The notes beneath the pieces are model-generated. The model searched no databases. It was not told where the DNA came from and was given only the letters and a program-made list of their open reading frames with translations. 36,207 bases of DNA, from contig NZ_BMDZ01000056.1 in assembly GCF_014636235.1 (NCBI RefSeq), positions 1 to 36,207 of the forward strand, given 5' to 3'. Position 1 is the stretch's first letter, and each line of letters begins with the position of its first letter. Source of the stretch: Tistrella bauzanensis (GTDB taxonomy: Bacteria > Pseudomonadota > Alphaproteobacteria > Tistrellales > Tistrellaceae). A program made the translations under genes and the position numbers. Below are positions 20,723 through 28,016 of this stretch, one piece after another.

Positions 20723-21427
20723 AAGCTCCGGTATCAGCGGCGCGTCGAGCGCGCCGCAGATGGCGCTGATCAGATTGTCGAGCGCATAGGGCCTGCCCCA
20801 CAACCCGCCGCCTGAGGGATCCGCCTCGAAGGCGGCCTCACGCGCCGCCAGACCGCTGTTCATGAACAGGGCCATGAAGGCCAGGCGCTGGCTGACCAAC
20901 GGCGCCGGCAGATGCGCCAGCAACCGGCGCAGATGGTCGATACAGCGCATATAGCTCGACACCCAGCGATCACCGACCGCGTCCAGGAACAGGCCGCGAT
21001 GGTTGACCTGCACCGCCATCACGAAGCGCATATGGCCGAAGCCGATCGGCAGGTCCCCGACCTCGTCGGGATCGCCGGTGCCGATGGTTTCCACCTCGAC
21101 CATCAGCCGCACCACGTCGCGCGCGGCGCGCGGGCCGCCGGCGGCCTCCATCGCATCCAGCCTGAGACGGCGCGCCCGGTCGCTGCGCTTCGCCGCGTCC
21201 ACCACCAGTTCGCGCACCAGCGCGTCCTTTGAGCCGAAGTAATAGTGCAGCGAGGCGCCGTTGCGCATACCCGCCGCCGTCACGATGGCGCGCACCGACA
21301 CCGCGTCGATGCCATGCAGCGAGAACAGCCGCCGTGCCGCCATCTTCAGGCGGTCGCGGGTCGCATCCTCGGCCGTGACGGCGGGCATGCCGCCATCGGC
21401 GGGGGCGGGCGACAGGTCCTGGTCCAT
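20702..21427 (-). CDS. TetR/AcrR-family transcriptional regulator
   Basis: A 241-residue TetR-type repressor. Residues about 24-70 are the DNA-binding domain: RDRLKMAARRLFSLHGIDAV, the helix-turn-helix SVRAIVTAAGMRNGASLHYY and the closing FGSKDALVREL. The ligand-binding C-terminal half is divergent, as usual, so the inducer cannot be guessed from it. ATG 21427 has GGAG 6 bases upstream; the frame stays open to 21613 but that extension is the low-complexity pyrimidine-rich leader. The esterase gene is upstream on the same strand and the monooxygenase gene beyond it; the palindromic site at 22902-22947 is its most likely target. Regulation of the three genes is inference from position. Confidence 0.92.
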   Translation of the reverse strand: MDQDLSPAPADGGMPAVTAEDATRDRLKMAARRLFSLHGIDAVSVRAIVTAAGMRNGASLHYYFGSKDALVRELVVDAAKRSDRARRLRLDAMEAAGGPRAARDVVRLMVEVETIGTGDPDEVGDLPIGFGHMRFVMAVQVNHRGLFLDAVGDRWVSSYMRCIDHLRRLLAHLPAPLVSQRLAFMALFMNSGLAAREAAFEADPSGGGLWGRPYALDNLISAICGALDAPLIPELETRGPD

Positions 21428-21450
21428 ATGGGTCTCCGTTGTGGGCGGCC

Positions 21451-21600
21451 TTGTGGATAAATCTGGGGATATTATCGGGATATTCTGGGGAAGAACGGGA
21501 GAAGAACGGGGGGATAACCTGTGGGAAAACTCGTGGAGAAACCGGTGAAGAAGCTGGTGAAAAGCGGTGGAGAAGCAGGGGATGGAATGTGGACAAGCCG
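21451..21600. repeat. Purine-rich degenerate array of about 11-bp GTGGANAA-like units with a perfect DnaA box
   Basis: By hand count this 150-bp stretch is 51% GC in a genome near 70%, 71% purine, with 60 G to 17 C on the plus strand. It divides into about 13 units of 9-13 bp, each beginning with G-rich bases and ending A-rich (GTGGATAAATCT, GGGGATATTATC, GTGGGAAAACTC, GTGGAGAAACC, GTGGACAAGCC and others). TGTGGATAA at 21452-21460 is a perfect DnaA box and TGTGGACAA at 21588-21596 has one mismatch. On the minus strand, the direction in which both flanking genes are read, it is C-rich and G-poor, as in Rho loading sites. Function unknown. Confidence 0.7.
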
Positions 21601-21603
21601 GCC

Positions 21604-22839
21604 CTACAGGCACCGATAGGCCGCGTCCACCAGCGACTGGCCGCGCGGGTTCAGCAGCAGCCCCGGCCCCATGCGGGTCATGGCATAGCCGAAGGCCAGG
21701 CCGTGATCAGGGTCGGCGAAGCCCACTGATCCGCCGGCGCCGACATGACCGAAGGCGGACCGGCCGATGATCAGGCTGTCGGGGTTGCCTGGCCGACCGC
21801 GATTGTCCATCCGCAGCATGAAGCCGGGACCGAAACAGGTCGGCTGCAGCAGCGTGGCATCCATCTGGGTGGCACCCATGGGATCGGCGAAGCGGGCGAT
21901 GCGGTCGCCGCCAAGTCCCAGCGGATCGCCCGCCGGCGCCAGCAATGCCGCATACATCCCGGCCAGACCACGAGCATTGGTCACCCCGCTGGCGGCACCG
22001 ATCACGGCGGCACGCCCGGCGCGGGTATTCACGCCGCGCGCCGCCCAGTCACCATGATTGAACACGAACAGATTCTGGATGCTGCCAGCCTCACGCGCCG
22101 CCATCAGGAACGGGCTTGGCGGCACATCACGCACCGGCCGGTGGACGATCACCGGCGCCACCCGGGGCTCCCGCGCCTCTGGCAGCCCGATCCAGAAATC
22201 CAGGCCGAGCGGCCGGGCGATCTCGTCGGCGAAAAAATCCCCTAGGTCGCGGCCGTCGACCCGCCGGATCAACTCGCCGGCCAGGAAACCCATGGTCAGG
22301 GGATGATAGCCGGTGCGGGTGCCGGGTTCCCAGAACGGTGTCTCGTCGGCCAGATGAGCCACCATGTAATCGGGATCGGTCAGGCAATCGACCTTCAACC
22401 GGGCGCGGATGACCGGCAGGCCGATGCTGTGATCCAGGATCATCCGCGCGGTCGCGCGGCCTTTGCCATGGGCGGCGAAATCCGGCCAGACATCGGCGAT
22501 CGGCGCATCCAGATCCAGCCGCCCGCGCGCCGCCAGCAGATGCAGGCACAGCGCCGTCGCCCCCTTGGTGGCCGAGAACACCACCACCACCGTGTCGCGG
22601 TCCCAGGCCCGGCCCGTGGCGGGGTCGGCGATGCCGCCCCACAGATCCACCACCACCCGGCCGTCCTGCACCACGCTCACCGAGGCGCCGGCCTCGTTAT
22701 GTGTGGTGAAATTGCAGGCGAAGGCATCGGCCACCGCCGTGAAGCGCGGATGGCAGATGCCGTCCACGCGGATCTCGCTGTCCCCGACCATCGCCAGGGC
22801 ACGCCGGTAGGGCTCGGCCGCGGCATGCGCCATGGTCAT
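21604..22839 (-). CDS. Serine hydrolase of the beta-lactamase/EstB esterase family
   Basis: A 411-residue protein of the class C beta-lactamase fold. The catalytic SxxK motif is SATK at residues 89-92, the Tyr motif is GYHPLT (Tyr178), and the third motif region is GHVGAGGSVGF near the C-terminus. There is no signal peptide, and the Tyr-His pattern plus the HVGAGG box are those of EstB-like cytoplasmic esterases rather than periplasmic AmpC. ATG 22839 is chosen for GAGAGG 8 bases upstream; the frame is open to 22863. It is divergent from the Baeyer-Villiger monooxygenase gene, so the obvious inferred role is hydrolysis of the ester which that enzyme makes. The purine-rich array begins 3 bases after its stop codon. 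Confidence 0.88.
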   Translation of the reverse strand: MTMAHAAAEPYRRALAMVGDSEIRVDGICHPRFTAVADAFACNFTTHNEAGASVSVVQDGRVVVDLWGGIADPATGRAWDRDTVVVVFSATKGATALCLHLLAARGRLDLDAPIADVWPDFAAHGKGRATARMILDHSIGLPVIRARLKVDCLTDPDYMVAHLADETPFWEPGTRTGYHPLTMGFLAGELIRRVDGRDLGDFFADEIARPLGLDFWIGLPEAREPRVAPVIVHRPVRDVPPSPFLMAAREAGSIQNLFVFNHGDWAARGVNTRAGRAAVIGAASGVTNARGLAGMYAALLAPAGDPLGLGGDRIARFADPMGATQMDATLLQPTCFGPGFMLRMDNRGRPGNPDSLIIGRSAFGHVGAGGSVGFADPDHGLAFGYAMTRMGPGLLLNPRGQSLVDAAYRCL

Positions 22840-22901
22840 GCGGTTATCCTCTCTGTTCGCCACCCGTCGGTGCAGCCCTGGCTCCGGATTGCCATCTCAC
22901 G

Positions 22902-22947
22902 ATTAAGTCGATCATATAAATCTATCGACTAAAACGATCGGCTTAAT
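22902..22947. promoter_or_regulatory. Large palindromic operator between esterase and monooxygenase genes
   Basis: Outer arms ATTAAGTCGATC (22902-22913) and GATCGGCTTAAT (22936-22947) match with one mismatch. Inside, AGTCGAT (22906-22912) and ATCGACT (22924-22930) form a second inverted pair, so three related half-sites share one AT-rich block (CATATAAATCTA). It is the only such region in the 182-bp divergent spacer and must overlap one or both promoters. A TetR-family site is the natural reading, with the regulator at 20702-21427 as candidate. Confidence 0.7.
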
Positions 22948-23021
22948 TACCGTAAACCAAGGCCCGACACGCGTCAACAGGCGGGGATGAACCCCGTAGA
23001 TGGGGTGAGGAAACCTTCGGC

Positions 23022-24983
23022 ATGACCATTCAGACGCCCGTCCCCGGCATCACGCCGCCATCCGACGAAGCCCGTGCGGCCCCGGATGCGGCCTTTGCCG
23101 CGGCGATCCGCATCGCCAACATCCCCACACTGCTGATGGTGCTGGTGCAGTTGACCGGCGATCCGTCCTGGCTGAACGCGCCATATCGGCCGCGCCGGGG
23201 CCGGGGGCTCGACGACAACGACGATGGCGGCCTGGCCCACGACATCCAGGCCCGCATCCGCGACGCGGCGCTCGCGGCGGTTCTGGCCTGGCGCGATGGC
23301 CGGCCAGTGGCGATGCCGGCACCATCCGACGACCTGCTGGTGCGGATGTTGAGCGTGGCGATGGCCGAGCCGGTGCCGGATGACTATGGCGAGATCATCG
23401 CCTCCGGCCTTGGGCTGAAGCCGCACCGGCTGGACACGGCCGTCGACGGCACGACCGGCGCCGCCGCTGTCCCGGCAGGCTTTCATGCGGTGATCATCGG
23501 CGCCGGCGTGTCGGGGATCTGCGCCGCCATCCGGCTGCGCGCGCGCGGCATCCGGGTGACGATCGTGGAAAAGGGCCATGATTTCGGCGGCACCTGGCGC
23601 GAGAACCGCTATCCCGGCGCCGGGGTCGATACCCCCAACCATATCTATTCCTTCTCGTTCGCCCAGCACGACTGGCCGGAGTATTTCGCGCTTCAGGGCG
23701 AGTTGTTCGCCTATTTCAAAGGCGTGGCCGAGCGCTTCGACCTGCGGTCCTGCACCCGCTTCGACACCACCGTTCAGGCCGCGCGCTGGGACGCCACCGT
23801 CTGCCGGTGGACGGTCACGACGCGTGGCGATGATGGCCGCACCGACAGCCTGGCCGCCGATATCGTGGTCAGCGCCGTGGGCGTGCTGAACACCCCGCTG
23901 GTGCCCGATATCCCCGGGCTCGATGGCTTCAACGGCCCGTGCTTTCACACCGCCCGCTGGCCCGGGGGGCTGGATCTTGCCGGGCAACGCGTCGCCATCA
24001 TCGGCAATGGCGCATCGGCGATGCAGGTGGCGCCGGCGATCGCCGGTCAGGTGGCGCATCTGACTATCCTGGCGCGGTCGAAGCAGTGGGCCGCGCCCTT
24101 TCCGCAATTCAGGAAGCCGGTGCCCGACCCGGTCCGCTTCCTGCTGCGCAACCTGCCGCTGTATCAGGCCTGGTATCGCCAGCGTCTGGCCTGGACCTTC
24201 AACGACCGCATTCACGGCTCGTTGCAGAAGGATTCCGACTGGCCGCATCCTGAGCGGGCCATGAATGCGGTCAATGACGGCCATCGCCGCGCCTTCACCG
24301 CCTATATCCGCGCGGAACTGGCCGATCGCCCCGATCTGGTCGACAAGGTGCTGCCCGAATACCCACCCTTCGGCAAGCGCATGCTGCTGGATAATGGCTG
24401 GTATCGCACGATCGCCCGCGACAATGTCTCGCTGGTGACGGAGCGGCTGGCGGAGGTGCGCGGCAGCACCCTGATTGCCGGCGATGGCAGCCGCCATCAG
24501 GCCGACGTTCTGGTGATGGCCACCGGCTTCAGGGCAACTGAGTTCCTGGCGTCGGTCGACGTCGTCGGCCGTGACGGCCGCCGGCTGGCCGAGGTCTGGC
24601 ATGGCGACGACGCCCGCGCCTATCTGGGCACCACCATTCCGGGCTTCCCCAATCTCTTCACCCTGCTGGGGCCGAATGTCGGGCTGGGCCATGGCGGCAG
24701 TATCATCGCCGCCGTGGAACTGCAGACCGATTACCTGATCAGCGCGCTGGAGCGGATGTTCGCCCGCAGGGCCCGAACCATCGAAGTCCGCGCCGATGTT
24801 CACGACCGCTACAACCAGCAGGTCGATGCCCACCACGACCGCATGGTCTGGACCCATCAGGGCACCGATAACTGGTATCGCAACAGTCGGGGGCGGGTGG
24901 TGGCGATCACCCCCTGGCGCAATGACGACTTCTGGCGCATGACCCGCGCGGCCAACCCGGCCGATTACCTGTTCGACGGCTGA
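23022..24983 (+). CDS. Baeyer-Villiger monooxygenase, HAPMO-like (FAD and NADPH dependent)
   Basis: A 653-residue flavoprotein that inserts one oxygen atom next to a ketone carbonyl, giving an ester or lactone. The FAD-binding Rossmann motif GAGVSG is at 160-165, followed by the GGTW...RYPGAGVD block; the Baeyer-Villiger fingerprint FxGxxxHxxxWP is complete at 303-314 (FNGPCFHTARWP); the NADPH-binding motif GNGASA is at 328-333; ATGF and the closing GPNVGLGHGGS complete the pattern. The N-terminal extension of about 150 residues before the FAD fold is typical of 4-hydroxyacetophenone monooxygenase (about 640 residues) and absent from cyclohexanone-type enzymes. The ATG has GAGG 11 bases upstream. 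It is divergent from an esterase gene; hapE of Pseudomonas likewise lies with an ester hydrolase. The ketone is not identified. Confidence 0.92.
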   Translation: MTIQTPVPGITPPSDEARAAPDAAFAAAIRIANIPTLLMVLVQLTGDPSWLNAPYRPRRGRGLDDNDDGGLAHDIQARIRDAALAAVLAWRDGRPVAMPAPSDDLLVRMLSVAMAEPVPDDYGEIIASGLGLKPHRLDTAVDGTTGAAAVPAGFHAVIIGAGVSGICAAIRLRARGIRVTIVEKGHDFGGTWRENRYPGAGVDTPNHIYSFSFAQHDWPEYFALQGELFAYFKGVAERFDLRSCTRFDTTVQAARWDATVCRWTVTTRGDDGRTDSLAADIVVSAVGVLNTPLVPDIPGLDGFNGPCFHTARWPGGLDLAGQRVAIIGNGASAMQVAPAIAGQVAHLTILARSKQWAAPFPQFRKPVPDPVRFLLRNLPLYQAWYRQRLAWTFNDRIHGSLQKDSDWPHPERAMNAVNDGHRRAFTAYIRAELADRPDLVDKVLPEYPPFGKRMLLDNGWYRTIARDNVSLVTERLAEVRGSTLIAGDGSRHQADVLVMATGFRATEFLASVDVVGRDGRRLAEVWHGDDARAYLGTTIPGFPNLFTLLGPNVGLGHGGSIIAAVELQTDYLISALERMFARRARTIEVRADVHDRYNQQVDAHHDRMVWTHQGTDNWYRNSRGRVVAITPWRNDDFWRMTRAANPADYLFDG

Positions 24984-25045
24984 TATCGGCAGGTCTGGTC
25001 ACACGCACAGGCTGAACAGGGGCAACAAGGTTGTCATGATCATCG

Positions 25046-25074
25046 CGCGGCGGGGCCAGCCCCGCCGCGATTTT
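25046..25074 (+). terminator. Rho-independent terminator after the monooxygenase gene
   Basis: An 11-bp perfect GC stem (CGCGGCGGGGC / GCCCCGCCGCG, 2-base centre) followed by A and TTTT. It starts 63 bases after the stop and insulates the pst operon. From here to the PHO box (25075-25242) I see no gene; the AAGGAG at 25079-25084 precedes a frame of only three codons. Confidence 0.85.
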
Positions 25075-25242
25075 ATGTAAGGAGACCAAGTGCTTCCGTG
25101 ACGGGATGCTGGTTTTCTAGACAACCGTTGGGGCATGGTCCGCATGGACGGAAACCCCCGCCTGTCCTGGATTAAGCCAATGAAACAGCTTGATTTAGCG
25201 GGAGGCTGCCATGCATTGCAGCCATGGCCGCTCGTCACAATT

Positions 25243-25260
25243 CTGTCATCGAACTGTGAT
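25243..25260 (+). promoter_or_regulatory. PHO box of the pst operon and start of its leader
   Basis: CTGTCAT-CGAA-CTGTGAT: two PhoB half-sites at 11-bp spacing, one mismatch from the CTGTCAT consensus repeat. The box would replace the -35 element; the transcript would then start near 25270 and carry a leader of about 135 nt before the pstS GTG. The leader shows no obvious hairpin. Confidence 0.85.
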
Positions 25261-25404
25261 ATTCCCGTCTCTGAGCAGGATTAGACCATGGGGTGCGCAG
25301 GCCGAGGTGGAAAGACATCCGCCGCCGCCGCGTTCGAGATCGGTACCGGTCGGCGCACGGCCACCGGACAGCACACAAGTTTACATCCAACAGGAGTTGG
25401 AACC

Positions 25405-26427
25405 GTGTTCAAGAAAGCCGCGCTTCTGTCGGCGGTTGCGATCATTGCGATCAGCACCCCGGCCCTCGCCCGCGACCAGATCCGCATCGTCGGCTCGTCG
25501 ACCGTCTATCCGTTTGCGACCGCGGTCGCCGAGGAATTCGGCAAGACCTCGGGCTTCCCGACCCCGGTCATCGAGAGCACCGGTTCGGGCGGCGGCCTGA
25601 AGCTGTTCTGCGCCGGCGTCGGCACCCAGTTCCCCGACATCACCAATTCCTCGCGCCGGATCAAGAAGTCCGAGGTCGAGGAATGCGCCAAGAACGGCGC
25701 CACCGAGGTCACCGAGGTGAAGATCGGCTTCGACGGCATCGTGCTGGCCAACAACATCAACGGCCCGACGATGGACATCAGCCGCGCCGAGATCTGGCAG
25801 GCGCTGGCCAAGCAGGTTCCGGTCGACGGCAAGCTGGTCGACAATCCGTACAAGAACTGGAACGAGATCGATCCGTCGCTGCCGAACGAGGCGATCGAGG
25901 TTCTGGGCCCCCCTCCGACCTCGGGCACCCGTGACGCCTTCGTCGAACTGGTCATGGAGCATGGCTGCGAAGAGTTCGACGCCGTGAAGGCCATCGAAGA
26001 CAAGAAGATGCGCGGCGCGGTCTGCAAGTCGATGCGTGAAGACGGCGCCTTCATCGAAGCTGGCGAGAACGACAACCTGATCGTGCAGAAGCTGGTCTCG
26101 ACCCCGACCGCCTTCGGCATCTTCGGCTACAGCTTCCTGGAAGAGAACGGCGACAAGGTGAAGGCCGCCACCGTCGAAGGCGTGGCGCCGGAATATGACG
26201 CCATCTCCAGCGGCGAATACCCGGTCTCGCGCTCGATGTACTTCTACGTCAAGAACGCCCATGTCGGCACCGTGCCGGGCATCAAGGAATATGTCACCGA
26301 GTTCACCTCGGAAGACGCCTTCAGCCCGGTTGGCTATCTGGCCCAGCGCGGCCTGATCGCCCTGCCGGATGCGGCGCGCGCCGAGGTCGCCAAGACCGCG
26401 CAGTCGCTGACCCCGATGAAGATGTGA
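25405..26427 (+). CDS. pstS: Phosphate-binding periplasmic protein PstS
   Basis: PstS captures phosphate in the periplasm and hands it to PstCAB. The 340-residue protein has a signal peptide (FKKAALLSAVAIIAISTPAL, cleaved after ALA) and begins RDQIRIVGSSTVYPF, the standard opening. The phosphate loops ESTGSGGG and the TSGTRDAF motif are present. Translation starts with GTG at 25405, fixed by the signal peptide and by AGGAG 8 bases upstream; the frame runs open to 25288 but that is leader. It heads pstSCAB-phoU-phoB behind a PHO box. A hairpin between pstS and pstC probably gives more PstS than membrane components. Confidence 0.96.
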   Translation: MFKKAALLSAVAIIAISTPALARDQIRIVGSSTVYPFATAVAEEFGKTSGFPTPVIESTGSGGGLKLFCAGVGTQFPDITNSSRRIKKSEVEECAKNGATEVTEVKIGFDGIVLANNINGPTMDISRAEIWQALAKQVPVDGKLVDNPYKNWNEIDPSLPNEAIEVLGPPPTSGTRDAFVELVMEHGCEEFDAVKAIEDKKMRGAVCKSMREDGAFIEAGENDNLIVQKLVSTPTAFGIFGYSFLEENGDKVKAATVEGVAPEYDAISSGEYPVSRSMYFYVKNAHVGTVPGIKEYVTEFTSEDAFSPVGYLAQRGLIALPDAARAEVAKTAQSLTPMKM

Positions 26428-26489
26428 CCGACGGCATATCCATGGGCGGTCATCATCCCATGATCCCCGTGAATGCCTGACGTGACAAC

Positions 26490-26537
26490 AGCGGCGGCTT
26501 CGCCCGGCACCGGTTTGTGCCCCGTGAAGCCGCCGTT
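26490..26537 (+). promoter_or_regulatory. Hairpin between pstS and pstC
   Basis: A long imperfect stem: GGCGGCTTC / GAAGCCGCC outside, a small internal loop, then GGCAC / GTGCC around a 6-base loop. It lies 62 bases after pstS and 78 before pstC and has no T-run. Such structures after a binding-protein gene commonly protect the upstream mRNA or stop part of the transcription. Confidence 0.6.
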
Positions 26538-26614
26538 ATCCTGACCGGGCCGGGGCGGCGGAACGACGACATGACCCCCGTATCGGTCCGATGCCTGAAG
26601 GGCAGAGGCGGCGC

Positions 26615-27997
26615 ATGACGGTAAGCTCATTCGTGCTGATCGTGCTGATCCTGAGCGCGATCGCATTTTTCCTGGGACGCAGACGGTCGATGTCGCTTGC
26701 CGGCGGCAAGATGTCGACGCTGCATTCGCGTCCGGGATATTACGGCTGGTATGTCGCGCTGTGGTGCGGCCTGCCCGCGATCCTGATGGCGCTGGCCTGG
26801 ATCGTGCTGCGCACGCCACTGATCAACGGCGCCGTGTCGGATGTCATTCCGCCCGACGTGGTCGCTGCCGGCAGCGGCCCGGTCAATCTGTTCATGGCCG
26901 ATGCCTACAACCTCGCCACCGGCAACATCGTCTCGCGGGAACCGACCCCGGCGGTGCAGGAAGCGGCCTCGATCATCCTTGGCCTGACCCGCACGGTGAA
27001 CCTGGCCTTCGCCGGTATCGGTATGGCGCTGGCGCTGGCCGGCCTCACCTTCGCCTATCGGCGGATCACCCCCGACTTCCGCTCCCGCAACCGGGTCGAG
27101 CGGATCCTGCGCATCCTGCTGATCATCGCCTCGACATTGTCGATCTTCACCACCATCGGCATCGTGCTGTCGGTGCTGTTCGAATCGATCCGCTTCTTCC
27201 AGCGCATCCCGATCTTCGACTTCCTGTTCGGCCTGCACTGGAGCCCGCAGATCGCGATCCGCGCCGATCAGGTGGCGGCGGAAGGCTCGTTCGGTATCAT
27301 CCCGCTGTTCGCGGGCACCCTGTTGATCACCTTCATCGCCCTGCTGGTCGCCATCCCGATCGGCCTGCTGGCCGCCATCTACATGTCGGAATATGCCGGC
27401 CGCCGCACCCGCGCGGTCGCCAAGCCGCTGCTTGAGATCCTGGCCGGCATCCCCACCGTGGTCTATGGCTTCTTCGCCGCCCTGACCGTGGCGCCGCTGG
27501 TGCGCGGCTTCGGCGAGAGCCTGGGCATCGATGCCGCGTCGGAATCGGCGCTGGCCGCCGGTCTGGTGATGGGCATCATGATCATCCCCTTCGTGTCCTC
27601 GCTGACCGACGACGTGATCAATGCCGTGCCCCAGACCATGCGCGACGGCTCGCTGGGCCTTGGCGCCACGACGTCGGAGACCATCAAGCTGGTCATCCTG
27701 CCCGCGGCGCTGCCGGGCATCGCCGCCGCCTGCCTGCTCGCCTTCTCCCGCGCGATCGGCGAGACGATGATCGTGGTGATGGCCGCCGGTCTTGCCGCCA
27801 ACCTGACCGCCAACCCGTTCGAGGCGGTGACCACGGTGACCGTGCAGATCGTGACCCTTCTGGTCGGCGATCAGGAATTCGACAGCGCCAAGACACTGGC
27901 CGCCTTCGCCCTGGGCCTGGTGCTGTTCGTGATGACGCTGGCGCTGAACGTGGTCGCCCTGCACATCGTCCGCAAATACCGCCAGGCATATGATTGA
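26615..27997 (+). CDS. pstC: Phosphate ABC transporter permease PstC
   Basis: An inner-membrane permease subunit, 460 residues, longer than the E. coli protein (about 320) as usual in Alphaproteobacteria. Extra hydrophobic segments occupy the first 170 residues, starting VSSFVLIVLILSAIAFFLG. The core begins near FGIIPLFAGTLLITFIALLV, followed by the ABC-contact region LEILAGIPTVVYGFFAALTV and the EAA-type loop LGLGATTSETIKLVILPAAL with PGIAAACLLAFSRAIGETM. ATG 26615 follows GAGG by 6 bases; an in-frame ATG at 26591 is less likely. pstA starts 19 bases after its stop. Confidence 0.93.
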   Translation: MTVSSFVLIVLILSAIAFFLGRRRSMSLAGGKMSTLHSRPGYYGWYVALWCGLPAILMALAWIVLRTPLINGAVSDVIPPDVVAAGSGPVNLFMADAYNLATGNIVSREPTPAVQEAASIILGLTRTVNLAFAGIGMALALAGLTFAYRRITPDFRSRNRVERILRILLIIASTLSIFTTIGIVLSVLFESIRFFQRIPIFDFLFGLHWSPQIAIRADQVAAEGSFGIIPLFAGTLLITFIALLVAIPIGLLAAIYMSEYAGRRTRAVAKPLLEILAGIPTVVYGFFAALTVAPLVRGFGESLGIDAASESALAAGLVMGIMIIPFVSSLTDDVINAVPQTMRDGSLGLGATTSETIKLVILPAALPGIAAACLLAFSRAIGETMIVVMAAGLAANLTANPFEAVTTVTVQIVTLLVGDQEFDSAKTLAAFALGLVLFVMTLALNVVALHIVRKYRQAYD

Positions 27998-28016
27998 GCG
28001 ACGGGAGCCACAGGTC

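Noticed and set aside
21604-22839. Reading the serine hydrolase as an AmpC resistance gene
   Set aside because: It lacks a signal peptide and has the EstB-like GYHPLT and GHVGAGG motifs; its place beside the monooxygenase fits an esterase.
25079-25102. Small open frame behind AAGGAG at 25079, just after the monooxygenase terminator
   Set aside because: It stops after three codons (GTG CTT CCG TGA).
25288-25404. N-terminal extension of pstS to the ATG at 25288
   Set aside because: It would put 39 residues before a perfect signal peptide; the GTG at 25405 has its own AGGAG, and the region is leader RNA downstream of the PHO box.
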